Assembly: GCA_905116865.2 (NCBI GenBank)
Contig: CAJHNH020004724.1
Span: 222,001 to 286,000 of the forward strand
Source: Candidula unifasciata
Lineage: Eukaryota > Mollusca > Gastropoda > Stylommatophora > Geomitridae
Reading direction: 5' to 3'
DNA length: 64,000 nucleotides
Shown here: in pieces, positions 42,490 through 53,299 of the stretch
Position numbering within the stretch: position 1 is the stretch's first letter
Layout: every line of letters begins with the position of its first letter
Position numbers and translations under genes: made by a program
The notes under the pieces: model-generated
Seen by the model: the letters and a program-made list of their open reading frames with translations, nothing else
What the model was told of the DNA's origin: nothing
Databases searched by the model: none

Positions 42490-44340
42490 TGTGTTCCGTG
42501 TGCATTCATTGGCACCTTTCCGTTTTTCCAGACAATAGTGTTAAATTGCGCTATTAGGAGACATGAGACTCACAGCCCATGGCGATGGCGAGTGTGACTA
42601 GCAAGACCCGCCCGTGTCAAGAAAATTCTTCCACAATGATAGCACGGGATTTCAGGACCATTGTTAACAATATTTATGTTTAATCCTTTTCTTTTCAGAC
42701 GCTCAGCTCTCATCCTTTCTGTAATCATTTCTTTTTTCAGTCTCATTCCCTTCCTGAAACCCTTTCTAGACAACACGGTCCATTGCATTTTGTTTCCATG
42801 AGTCCGCCTCAATACCTGTATCATTCCTGTCCCGCTTGCACATATCTTTATAACGTAGTAGAGGTCGGCCTCGACATCTTCTTCCTGTCTTTAATTCACC
42901 ATGAAGGATGTCCTTAGGGTCTCTGCCATCCTCCATTCTCCAGGTGTGATCCAGCCACCTGAGCCTTTGTAGACTTAGCATGGAAAAGACTGTTGTAGTA
43001 CCTGCTCTTTCCAGTACCTCAGTGTTTGTGATTTTGTCCTGCCACTTAATGCCAAGTGTTCTTCTTAGGCATCGCATGTGAAATCTATTAAGACATCTCT
43101 CCTGGTGCAAAAAAGTTGACAAAGTTTCACTGCCATAAAGCAGAGTGCTGAGAACAACACAGGCCTGATAGACAAAAGTTTTTGTTTTAATTCTGAGCTT
43201 TCTGTTCTCCCAAACTCTCTTTTTCAATCTGCTCATTGTTTTTGCTGCCTTACCTATCCTGATGTTGATTTCTTGGTCAGCGATAGTTTACTATTCACTG
43301 TGGAACCCAGATAGGTAAAATTGTCTACTGTCTCAAGTTCTTCACCTTCAATGTAGACTGTAGGTCTGCATTGACACCTTGCACCATAACCGTTGTCTTC
43401 TTTTTGCTGACTGTTAGTCCAAATTCACAGCACGCATCAGCAAAGGCAATAGTAAACATTTCAGCTCCTCCTCTGAGTGGGTGGTTATTGCGGCTTCATC
43501 TGCAAACAGCAGCTCTCTGATAAGTACCTTTTTATCTTGGTTTTGACCTTCAGCCTGCTAGCATTGTAAAGGCTGCCGTCAGTTCGAGAATTAATGAAAG
43601 TACCACCCTCATGATCTCGAAAGGCATGTGTCGCAAGAAGTGAAAAGTATGTTCCAAAGAGGGTAGGAGCAAGTACACAGCCCTGCTTCACTCCATTTTT
43701 AATTAAAAACTCCTCCGATGTTTCACCATCAAAGTTGATTGTACCTGTCATACCTGTGTGGAACGACTCAATAATTCTCAGTAGAGTAGGTGAACACCAA
43801 ATCTTCTTCAGTGCGTTAACATACCTTTTCAATTAACCAAATCAAATGCCTTGGTAAGATCAATAAAAGCAACATACAGTTTTTAATTTTTTTTCGCGGC
43901 ATTTTTCCTGCAACTGTCGTAATGAAAATTTCATATCAGTGGTAGACCGGCACAAGTCACTTCTAGTGCAGAATTCCAGTAGTCTGTGTCTATTTTCAAT
44001 CATGTGGTCAACATTATATTTTGCAAGACAAACTGGCCATGAGTTTGAGTCTGACCCTACGCGAGCATTAAAATCACCAAGTATATAGATAGATGCTGTC
44101 AGATTTGGAAATTGATTTCACTGTATTTTCCATTTCCTCATAAAAAGAATCCTTTGCGTCCTCTGTTGACGTTAAAGTGGGTGCATATGCCGTAACAAGG
44201 GTAATAAAACCGCTTGAGGTAGAGAATCGTTCCGTGTGCAGTATACCATTTTAAACACTTGTCAGCCATGTATAATATTAACTTAGTGGGACACATCTTG
44301 GGAATAACACATGTTTTATCTTTAATTGAAATGGTTTGCC
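42490..44340 (-). mobile_element. L-ZF LINE: endonuclease, RT and C-terminal zinc finger
   Basis: Reading the minus strand from 44340: FSTSSGFITLVTAYAPTL and LGDFNARVG (44080) are endonuclease blocks, with the GDFN active-site motif. YVAFIDLTKAFD (43885) is RT motif A, and VKQGCVLAPTLFGTYFSLL (43675) motif B. KTKTFVYQACVVLSTLLYGS (43180), MRCLRRTLGIKW and LQRLRWLDHTWRMEDGRDPK follow, with RRCRGRPLLRYKDMCKRD (42880). The end is CYHCGRIFLTRAGLASHTRH then RH (42640-42580), a C-x2-C-x12-H-x4-H finger. The catalytic YADD box is lost: the frame breaks after LKVKTKIKRYLSESC near 43500. The endonuclease-RT interval is only about 170 bases, so there is a deletion there too. Confidence 0.9.
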
Positions 44341-44575
44341 CACTTAGAGAGAATGCCTTGTCACACCATACCATACAAAGCATACATGGAAAGAGAAGAA
44401 GGACGTAGAGCACGGGGTAGACCAAGAACAAGATGGAAGGATAACATCAGAGAAACTCTACAACAGCACGATGTGCCTATGGTCGAGGCAGCCAGAAGAG
44501 CTAGAAACAGAACCTTATATCTTCCTCGACACCCACAGCGGTAAAAGAGGAAGTGAAGAAGAAGAAGAATTGAAA
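44326..44575 (+). pseudogene. L-GAA-type LINE C-terminus with GAA tail
   Basis: A plus-strand frame reads MKWFAHLERMPCHTIPYKAY, RRARGRPRTRWKDNIRETLQ and RHPQR, with its stop at 44542-44544, followed by GAAGAAGAAGAA at 44559-44571. It aligns with the minus copy at 14110-14345. Everything upstream of this tail domain is missing. Confidence 0.85.
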
Positions 44576-44699
44576 GGAGGGTATCTTTTAAAGTTTATAC
44601 AACGGGAAGTCAGTAAGTAAGTCAGTAGTTTTAGAAAAAAAAATGTTCTGATTGAAGAAAAAAAAAAATACTAAAGATGAAAACAACCTGAAAATCGTT

Positions 44700-45695
44700 T
44701 TTTTTTTTTTTTAAACACATGCACTTTTTCCTTTATGTTTCAACATAGTTTCCACCAACATTGATGCACCTTTTCCATCGTCTTATCAGCCTTTTCAGAC
44801 CTGCAGCATAGAACTTCGTTCTCTGTTTTCTAACGATATTTTTACTTCACATTCAACTTCCGATTCATTCACGAAATGTCTCCAACCAAGGTGGGTTTTC
44901 TCTGGACCAAAAGGATGGAAATCGCTAGGGGCTGAGTCGGGGCTATAAGGTGGATGTTCCAGAAGTTCCCATCCTAGATGGTTAAAATTCTCCTTGAGTT
45001 AACCGTGCCGTATGTGGTCTGGCAGTGTCAAAAGGAGCAGTACTCCTCTAATCAGCACGCCTGGGCGTTTTCTTCGAATTTCTTTATGAATCATCGATAA
45101 AACATTACAGTATATATGAGTTTTCACATTGTCACCGCCATCTTCCCCCCCCCCTCCCCCCCCCCCCCGAAAACTTTACAGTATATATGAGTTTTCACAT
45201 TGTCACCGCCACCTTCCCCCCCCCCCTCCCCCCTAATTGGTTAAAACCACTCCTTGACAATCCTCTAACACTGTCAGTATAACCTTCCCAGGTGATGGAG
45301 TAGCCTTGAACTGTTGAACGCAAGGCTAAGAAGGATGTTTCCACTGCAGTGAAGCTCGCTTTGAGTCGTGCTGGTACGGATGCACCCATCATTCGTCCGC
45401 AATAATAATCCTATATAATCATGCAACTGCCTATCGACAAGGATGCTGCAAGGACAGGCCTAATAGGTTCATGTTGTGTTCGTCCGTCAACTGGCTGGGT
45501 ACCCACCTTCAGTACACTTTCTTAAATTTCAATCGATCCTGCATTATGATGTATGCTGAACTATATAAGAACCTTATTTTAGAGGCTACAGAATCAACCA
45601 TTACTCGCCTGTTACCACTAATAATCCCCCCCTCCCCCACCCGCTGCACGGATGCGTCTATTGCAATCCCATTAGGACGACCCAAAAAAAAAAAA
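44700..45695 (-). mobile_element. mariner-like transposase remnant (second lineage)
   Basis: From 45690 on the minus strand: GRPNGIAIDASVQR, YSSAYIIMQDRLKFKK, RWVPSQLTDEHNMNLLGLSL, then IIIADE (first catalytic Asp block, TGDE in the family), WVHPYQHDSKRASLQWKHPS and TPSPGKVILTVLEDCQG. Beyond a 71-bp duplication come IRRKRPGVLIRGVLLL (second Asp lost with its HDNARPH block) and LLEHPPYSPDSAPSDFHPFG (third Asp). It ends near 44740 with RWKRCINVGGNYVE-like sequence, and several frame changes are needed. It is a different lineage from the mariner at 21.4 kb. I could not see terminal repeats. Confidence 0.9.
45107..45240. repeat. 71-bp direct duplication with C-tracts
   Basis: ACAGTATATATGAGTTTTCA then CATTGTCACCGCC and a C-rich run occur at 45107 and again at 45178. 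The duplication lies inside the mariner remnant and separates its two catalytic parts. Confidence 0.92.
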
Positions 45696-46590
45696 AAAAA
45701 CGTGCAGTCGCCTTTTTGTTTCTTTTTTGCTCAGCGCATGCAACATCTAGCTTGACGTAATGAATAGAGACATAAGGTTTGATATTGCTGTCACCTAACG
45801 ACACCTTCAGAAACCACCAACTACATTTTCCCTGCCATTCCACAACTATTTGTTACATACTTATTGACTTCGCTCGTGCATGTGTATATGTGTGTTATGT
45901 GGACATTCTATGTGAATGTTTGTAGATATGTGCATATATGTCTATGTGTGCATTATATATGTATGTTTGTAAATGCTTTTATATGCATATATTTGTGTGT
46001 ATACTTGTGTGTTTGAGTGTATTAATGTGTATACTTGTATGCATTATATGAGTGTTTCAGCATGTTAATGTGTGTTCATGTGCTAATGTGTGTGTGGACA
46101 CTTGTTTATAATTGTGCAAATGTTTGTGTATTTGTATTTGCCCTTGTAGTGAAATATATATTTATTAGTTTTGCCAAAATACATTAAACAATAAATATGC
46201 TTACATTTACTAGATAGGTCCGACGAGGTATATATTTTTTGGCTTTGTATATAAATATTAAAGTTTTTTTTTTCCTTTGCAACTCATGTTGCTTATGGAA
46301 ACACGATTTTGTTAATGAAGACAACATATTTTAAACAGCAATAATATACCTAATGTTATACATTTGTATGCAGTAGATGTTGCCTGTGCAAAAAATTTTA
46401 AAAGGATAAAATGCATGTTAAAAGGATAAAACGCTATAAACAATAATGTTAGACATTTACAGTCATACTGGCATAGTTATTAGTGTACGACCCTACTAGG
46501 GCAGTAGTTCGATGACGTAGGAATACTGTTTTCTGATCAAGTCGAAGTTACAAATAAAGTCAAGAATATCGACTTTATTGCACCGTGTTA
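45696..46590. other. GT-rich and AT-rich sequence, no gene
   Basis: TGTGTATA-type low-complexity sequence at 45880-46150, then AT-rich sequence with ATAAAACGCTATAAA-like motifs. Confidence 0.55.
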
Positions 46591-47390
46591 TTGTTATCAC
46601 CCAATCACTATCCGCAGAACGGCTAGCCGCCTGTCGAAAGTGTCACACAAAGCACGGGTTCGTAGTTCCAACGACGATCCCTGCTGATCTATATTAAAAA
46701 TGCATTTCTGAGCTGAACAATATATCCGTGAAACAATCCCACGACATTCTGTGCACAAGACAAACGGCTTCGCTGCACTAAAAAGGCCCAATTGCATTTC
46801 CAGACATGGTGGTTCAGTTATCATTGCGCTGTCTGCTAAGGCAGACGCTAGGGATCAGTCCGCATTCTACGAAGATTTATTTATTTCCAACAAGTACTAG
46901 CTTGGCATTGATCTCAACTCCTAAAAACTGGCACCCACCCAATTTTAGAATGGTCTGGAAATTCTCGAGGAAAGGAAAGTAACGAGGAAGTCAGGTAGCC
47001 ATCTACACCTTGTACGTTATCGTCTAGAATATATTAATCAAAGCAATGTTTCCCCGATGTAAATTTGAACAAAGAAGACACAAACAATAGACTGCACAAT
47101 TTATTGCCTGGAATATTTCGCTGTATCTCATCAGGTGCATACTACAGTAACAATTAATTAAAATGAAGCAAATAGCTGAATCCTAGAAACTGAAACACAA
47201 ATTCGAGTAGATTTCAAACTGTTTCACCAAGGTAAACGTAGGGCAACGACCATTTCTTTTTGCCTACAAATTAGAATATATTAGGCTAATAACATGTCAG
47301 ACATCAACGGAAATGCTATTATGTGACTATATTACCACTTATAGATCCTAAAACATGTTGGATTTTAAGCAGAAGAATGCGAGGGGCTGC
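46591..47390. other. No recognised feature
   Basis: A short block, AATCACTATCCGCAGAACGG, recurs at 47787 as AATCACTCTTTGCAGAACGG, a fragment of an otherwise unseen repeat. Confidence 0.45.
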
Positions 47391-47394
47391 TTGG

Positions 47395-47665
47395 TCTCGA
47401 GGAACGGTGTCCGTCTTGAGTGCTAGGGGTTCCGGGTTCAAGTCCCGGTAAGATTTTTTCACGTGGGCTTAGACTTCTAGTAATTCCTCCAGGTCTCTGG
47501 GTAGTAAGATCGGAAGCCCCTGTGCATTGTTGCGCACGTAAAAAAAATCCCTTGGCAGTTGGAAATCGAAAAGAGTAGCTTAATGGAGCCTGTGCATTGT
47601 GCTGAGTTTCCTCCGACTCAGACTTGAGTTAGAAAAAGAACGAAGCACTTATGGGTTACTACCCG
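47395..47665 (+). repeat. delta SINE, full copy
   Basis: GGGGCTGCTTGGTCTCGAGG (A box region) and TTCCGGGTTCAAGTCCCGGT (B box in a perfect T-arm-like stem) form a tRNA-like head of about 72 bp. The body has CTTCTAGTAATTCCTCCAGG, TCTCTGGGTAGTAAGATCGG and CGACTCAGACTTGAGTTAGA and ends near GCACTTATGGGTTAC. Confidence 0.87.
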
Positions 47666-48100
47666 TTTGCCATGATGTTGGTCCATTGTTCAAACTTCAA
47701 ACCTCAAACGGAAGAATGCGTTGCTAGGCGGCAAAATTGCAGATGCAACGAATCCTCAACGAGAGATTTTACCCATAAACCTCAATCACTCTTTGCAGAA
47801 CGGCAAGTCGCCTTAAGAGGCCGTTGCCACTAAATACGAACAATTTAGCTGTGGCAAAGATATCCAGGAATGCAGAAAGGTTTGACTAGCCAAAGAATGA
47901 ATCAGACAACCGCAGATGTATTTTGATACAGTTGGTAGTAATTTCGTTTCACCTATACATTTTATTATTGCAAGGGATTTCGATTTTCTGTAAAACAACT
48001 GAAAATCATCATTAGTGCAAAAAAAGCTGTTTAAATAAAAAGATGTTGCTGCATTGCATACGACTGTTCAATTCACATTGTTCTCTTATTGTATGTCTAT
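47666..48100. other. No recognised feature
   Basis: Mixed sequence between the delta SINE and a CT microsatellite. Confidence 0.5.
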
Positions 48101-48102
48101 CT

Positions 48103-48130
48103 CTACCTCTCTCTCTCTCTATCTCCCTCT

Positions 48131-48175
<45 letters not shown>

Positions 48176-48205
48176 CCTCTCTCTTATCGCCCTCTCTCTC
48201 CAAAC
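48103..48205. repeat. (CT)n microsatellite
   Basis: Imperfect then perfect CT dinucleotides; Leu/Ser frames are artefacts. Confidence 0.95.
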
Positions 48206-48339
48206 CAATTGTTAGCATGCCGACAGCGTTACATAGTTGCTAGTTTAGGGAATGTCCCAGAGATTTCTGAGAGCAGAAGCAAACACATCACGCTAATTTG
48301 GGAAACTATTCACTGTTAACGAGCCATACTATGGTGATT

Positions 48340-48840
48340 TACAGTCTTGCTCCCTCTCTCTAACTCTCTCTCCCCTACTCCCAACCCCATCCCTCCCCCA
48401 CCTCTCTGTCTCGCTTTTATCACACACAAGCGCACACACATACACACACCTATACCCACAAAAATGAACCAACATAAAACGCAACCAGATTCATCCATCC
48501 ATTTAGGAAAAACAAAAGAAAATAACAACCATGTGTAACCTACTCTGGGCAGATTCGGCTATAGTTGTGGTCTGTTTTCTTTGTGCTAATTACATTGGCG
48601 AAAACATGTTAATAGCACCAACACTAGTAGCTTGGACCGGTACTCTAGTATCTAGTGAAGTGAGGATTGTTGGCGAGGGGCTTCTATGCAATATATACAC
48701 CCACACACACATATAGACATATACATATACAATTACAAAACATACACTTCTGCACGCCCACGTGGGAATGGACGCATACTGAAAATGAGGCAGAAAAGCA
48801 TGGAATACAAATTGGTTGCGGATAAACAGAAAGACTGACT
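48340..48840. other. Low-complexity CT/CA sequence, no gene
   Basis: CTCCCT and ACACAC runs at 48350-48460 and 48695-48735. Confidence 0.5.
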
Positions 48841-49312
48841 GACTGACGGACGAACGGATGAAAGAAAAGATGCATTTGACTAACTGACTGACAAATTGAC
48901 AGACAGACAGACAGACAGACAGCCAGACAGACAGACAGGCAGACAGACAGGCAGGCAGGCAGAAAGACGGACGGACGGACAAACCGAACGACGGACCGAA
49001 GAACGGGCGGACGGACAGACGGGCGGCCAGACGAGCAGACAGACGGGCGGACAGACAGACGGGCGGACAGGCAGACGGGCGGACAGACAGACGGGCGGAC
49101 AGACAGACGGGCGGGCGGACAGGCAGACGGGCGGACAGACAGACGGGCGGACAGACAGACGGGCAGACAGACAGACGGGTGGACAGACGGGCGGGCTGAC
49201 AGACGGGCTCACAGACAGACGAGCGGACAGACGGGCGGGCCGACAGACGGGCTGGCAGACAGACAGACGGGCTGGCGGGCGGGCGGACAGACAGACAGAC
49301 GGACGGATGCAG
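48835..49312. repeat. GACA/GACG/GGCG minisatellite, about 480 bp
   Basis: It begins as simple (GACT/GACA)n and becomes a 16-bp unit, GGGCGGACAGACAGAC, repeated with variants from about 49018 to 49195. The minus-strand PPVCLSARLSVRP frame is an artefact of the 16-bp period (48 bp = 16 residues). GC content is far above the surroundings. Confidence 0.95.
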
Positions 49313-49775
49313 AGATGGCTTGCATAATAAGTTTAGTACAACACGTGTTATAATATCTGGGATGCTTTTATCCATTTTCACAGAGCATGCGGATCAAACT
49401 CATCAGATTTATGGCAAAATCATGAATGTAATTATCGGTGTTTTAATTGCTTCAACAGTAGAAACAATATGCAGCAAACCTGTGTGAAGTTTCGTGCGCA
49501 TGATGGAAAGAATCATTTCACAAAGTCTGGATACTGTTCTTTTTTGATTCTTTCTACCATTATAGTGCTGTCGGATTCCTATATCACACAATTTTTAACA
49601 CATTGTTGTATTAGCCAAGAAGACACATAATTAGTTGAAACATATTTCATGTTTATTCACTTATGTGTCTTTCAATGTTCTTGCGGTGGACTGATACATG
49701 ACAAGGCGGATGTAGTCAAAACCCTGTTGCAACAAGCAGCGGAATCAGTAGAAAAGCAAAATGAATATAGCCTAG
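49313..49775. other. No recognised feature
   Basis: AT-rich spacer without frames of note. Confidence 0.5.
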
Positions 49776-49778
49776 AGA

Positions 49779-49940
49779 GAATGAGGCACCTAGGTCTAAC
49801 CAGAGGGTCTGGCCGGCTCACTACACTCAGAGGAAAGGCAAGACAGACACAAAATCAGTTCTTTACCGGTACCATCAGTTTTGGAACTCTGCGCTGGCTG
49901 CTGAAGATGATGACGGAGCACGCATGGGACTGCCCTGAGT
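49779..49940 (+). repeat. Repeat R-G, best copy
   Basis: AGAATGAGGCACCTAGGTCT, CTACACTCAGAGGAAAGGCA, AAGACAGACACAAAATC and GCGCTGGCTGCTGAAGATGA match the minus-strand copy at 56505-56650 and the fragment at 640-720. The class is unknown. Confidence 0.65.
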
Positions 49941-50119
49941 GCTGTGATGTCAATTCTTGTCTCAACACAACTCAGCTCAACTCAACTCAAAGTTTGTGAG
50001 TGAGTGAGTGAGTATATTTGTGTTTGTGCGGTGTGTATGTGTGTGTGGCTCAGATGTTAGAATACTAATTTCTGTTTCTGAAGGCTAAGTATTTGTTATT
50101 TTCTTCCTGTGTTATGTGT

Positions 50120-50475
50120 GTCAGGATATCAAGCAATAACATCATCATCATGTGCCCTGCCAACTGGCGTAGGCGCCCATGCGTCTCCACAGATCACGAT
50201 ACCTGGTTGCTTGGAACATCTCTCTTTATTATATCCTTCCATGACATAGTTTCAGCCCATCTAGCGTCGTCTGTCTTGGGCAACCTCTACCGTTTTTTGT
50301 GCCACCGATTTTTCCAGTTGTCACGATGTTCTACAATGTCTCTCTTCTCATTATGTGGCCAAATAACAGTGTTTGTCTCTTTCTTATTGTTGTATATAGA
50401 GATGTACTTTCATTAGCTTTTTTTTCAAACAGTCGTTGTTAGTTACTCTGGTCGTCCTAGGTATTCGCAACATCC
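50120..50475 (-). pseudogene. L-TGA LINE 3' end
   Basis: Near-identical in layout to 41040-41440: CATCATCATCATGTGCCCTG, CACAGATCACGATACCTGGT, TTTTTCCAGTTGTCACGATG and CTCATTATGTGGCCAAA on the plus strand. On the minus strand the FGHI.R and GRGRP blocks are decayed. Confidence 0.82.
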
Positions 50476-51100
50476 AAGCAATATGAAACACAATAATATG
50501 TCAGTCAAATACCGCAATGTCGACCGGAGAAGGGGAGATGGTGAGAAAAATGAGAAGAGGGGGGAGGAGAGAAAAAAGAAAAAAAAAAAAAACGCTTTAT
50601 AGTTTCCCCTCCCAGAGAAAAAGAGGTATTTATGTTACATATTAATGGATGGAAGGAAATTATATATATATTAGAATACATATATGTTTTTAGAGAGCGA
50701 GAGAGTGAGTGATAGAGAGAAAGAGGCAACACAGTTAGACAAACAGACATACACACTTATAGGCCGACAGACAGACAGTCTCTCAGACATCAGACAGAAA
50801 GCTAGAAAGAGATTGCGACAGACAAATGCAACAGAAATAAATCACGATAGTTTATCCTCGCTGAAAATTACCCGAAAGCGTGCATAGAAACAATCCCCGA
50901 CACGCAGTATGTGAGTTATGTCCGGATTTAAAGACACATAAACGTGTATACGCAGTAGGTTCAGGAGAAAGTAGGTAATAGAACAGCTACTATTCTTACA
51001 TCACTGACCCGCAGCCAAACCCCAGTAAAGAAAGGGGCCAAGATTATCAGATTGGAAGCAAATTCATGAATCTAACCAACGATGTTTTCTTACGTTTTTT
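50476..51100. other. Low-complexity and unrecognised sequence
   Basis: Purine-rich at 50520-50590 and GA/ACAG-rich at 50690-50790; no gene seen. Confidence 0.5.
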
Positions 51101-51104
51101 AGGT

Positions 51105-51350
51105 TGCTAATGGTTAATCAAATTTGCAACACCGTTAACTACTCGCTATCCCCATGTGGGATGCAATTTTTAGTTATTTTGAAGCCCCACCTGGCTTGTG
51201 TTGGGGCTTCTAAATATAGCCGGGCCTAAAATATGTCCTAACTTCTCAACGCGGTTTGCGGGACCTCTCCACGGGTGATCTTCATCCGCAAGTTGGCACT
51301 TTGTGTCACCGAGTGTTTTTCGCTTGTGTGATGACTTGTGGGGTACAATT
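51105..51350 (-). repeat. Repeat R-C, minus-strand copy
   Basis: The plus strand shows GGGATGCAATTTTTAGTTAT, TTGAAGCCCCACCTGGCTTG, GCGGGACCTCTCCACGGGTG and TTGGCACTTTGTGTCACCGA, reverse complements of the R-C blocks at 29965. Confidence 0.78.
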
Positions 51351-51594
51351 TACACACATACATGCAATACCGTTGTGGTGAAAATTCGCGTGTATGATAG
51401 AAAGAATTAATGTTCACAAATAGCAACTCTGGGTATGTCCCCGTTGTATCATTTTGTTATATGTGGCTTGTTGTTAGGGAATGTCCACGGGCAAAGAGAG
51501 AAACGGGAACATTGGTAACAGGGAGAAGCCTAAATCAACTCATCCCCTGAGAAAGTTTGAAAAAGGCGAAGTGGACCCCTGAGTATGTAAACTA

Positions 51595-51867
51595 GTACAG
51601 TAAGGGGCCCTTTTCCACGCCTTCATGTGTATTGGGCATATAGGGCTAGACTTATATTTTCTAGAATAATGGGCACTTAGTGGGTGATGCGGACAGCCAC
51701 CTTTACTTCCAAGGACAGCAACTGGTACCCACTCAAGGCTGGGTCGGCCCGAGAGCCAAGGTCATTTATTTAAAGAAAAAAAAAGTATGACTCTGTCATG
51801 ACCCGAACCCACGATATTTCGCTCCGCAGGCGGATGTCTAGCCGCCACACCACTGCGACTCCATGAG
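51595..51867 (-). repeat. beta-X SINE
   Basis: The minus strand begins GGAGTCGCAGTGGTGTGGCG, has CGTGGGTTCGGGTCATGACA as B box region, and carries the X core (GACCCAGCCTTGAGTGGGTA). It ends CGCCTTCATGTGT on the plus strand. Confidence 0.82.
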
Positions 51868-52229
51868 TAAGTGTGCATGTTCTTTTTTAAGTCTTTGTTT
51901 ATATATATATATAATATTATATTTTTTGTTATTCCCAACATTATTATTATGATACCCACATAAAGTTATTACGGTGGAAGCCTCGCCAGTCCCTCTCTCT
52001 TTCACACAGGGCTGCATAGATGTTTTAAGGAATGGTATTCAAATGGTTTTTGATATGGTACCACAACACACAAACAGATATTAAATTTTTAATTTTCAGC
52101 TTATATACTCTTGATGTCGCGTTGTGTTCGTCATCTCTTGTGAACTGGTTCTCGTATCTGTAACTGCCGCATGGCTTTTAGTGCTAGCTAGTTTTGATCG
52201 TCGACTCCAACGTCTTAGTAATGCTGCAC

Positions 52230-52660
52230 TGAATATGTCTCTGCTAATGGCAATGTTAGTTTAAGCTTCATAGCAAACTGGTCACCCCATAGTTGCTCCG
52301 CTCCTGTGCCAACGAAAAAACACACAGAGTTTCCATCACAGTCCCTTGTGGAAAGATTGACAAACTGCTGTTTCAGCATATGCACTAGCATACACACGCA
52401 TTAAAAGCATACGGTAGCTATCAGAAGTGCTCACACAAACAGCCCGACATTAGAAATGCAGGTCATCATCGACGGTTATAGAAGTAACCAACAAATCAGC
52501 AGTTGCACACGATGTCAATTTTAATCACATAAGGGCACCACCGATATTGCCACCACGGCCCACGCGCCATTTTCTGAATCTACAATGCCCAACACCAGGT
52601 TTGTCACAGTCGAAAAACGTTCCAAGTTAAATCCGCAGCTCACAGTGTCGCGCCATACAC
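52230..52660 (-). repeat. Repeat R-D, copy 2
   Basis: The plus strand shows CACCCCATAGTTGCTCCGCT, CACAGTCCCTTGTGGAAAG, ATGCACTAGCATACACACGC and CCGCAGCTCACAGTGTCGCG, the reverse complements of R-D blocks in the same order as 29005-29420. Confidence 0.8.
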
Positions 52661-53066
52661 TCAGCTCAGTAGCTCAACAGCTGATAACTCTACACCAAAT
52701 TACGCTAACTGGATTGACAGCTGGCCTTCTAGAAGTTCTTAGAACTTCATGAAAGCGAATGCGACAAGGTTCTCTCTCTTTGTTATGGCACATTAACGAT
52801 TACATCAGATACTGTTCATATAACTAGGTTATTCATTTGCAAATTTCTGCCACTAACACCACAAGTGATGGTTCTAGAAAGGAAATGTCAAGGTTGCTAA
52901 CACTTGTTGATTTTCAGTCCACTATAACAATGCACAGTATCCTATGTACTGAAAAACAACTGATGACGTCCCCTGTTACAATAAGAGAAAGATGGTGGGG
53001 GAGCTTCACGGGTCCAAGCTTCCATGTCCTGTAACCCTTAGATGTATACTGCAATAGATCGGGCCC

Positions 53067-53279
53067 CTAATGTTCACTGTGTGAAAACTCTCCAAACCTT
53101 TTCTTACTTTTCCTCTCTTTCTCAGCCGCCACCACTCTTGTACTTGTCACGACCTTCTTCAGCTTATTTCCTGTCGAAGCTTGAACAAATGAAGAGGCCG
53201 GTCTAATCGTCACGTTGCTATTGTCTGATGTCTGTTGAACGTAAACCAGCACTTTCTGTACCTGGCTTGTATTTCTGCA
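53067..53279 (-). CDS. Possible terminal exon of an unknown host gene
   Basis: On the minus strand a pyrimidine-rich stretch ending TTTTCCTTTAACTGCAG looks like a 3' splice site. The following 70-odd codons stay open to a TAG at 53067-53069. The encoded end starts QVQKVLVYVQQTSDNSN, continues RPASSFVQAST, and finishes with a Lys/Glu-rich stretch (AAEKERKSKKRFGEFS). Composition and codon choice are balanced, unlike the low-complexity frames elsewhere, and it matches no repeat in the window. No upstream exon, and no AATAAA within 250 bases downstream, was found. I do not recognise a family; a chance frame is quite possible. Confidence 0.3.
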   Translation of the reverse strand, partial: CRNTSQVQKVLVYVQQTSDNSNVTIRPASSFVQASTGNKLKKVVTSTRVVAAEKERKSKKRFGEFSHSEH

Positions 53280-53299
53280 GTTAAAGGAAAACACAATTA

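Noticed and set aside
45195..45392. A 65-codon minus-strand frame that looks like a unique protein
   Set aside because: Another frame of the same bases carries mariner blocks (WVHPYQHDSKRASLQWKHPS), so this frame is a shadow.
47395..47470. Possible functional tRNA gene
   Set aside because: The T arm pairs perfectly, but the acceptor stem does not and two other SINE copies share the body.
48590..49381. Minus- and plus-strand frames over 100-260 codons with PSVCLSARL or DRQTGGQT repeats
   Set aside because: Products of the GACA/GGCG minisatellite; no start, no family, frames open on both strands.
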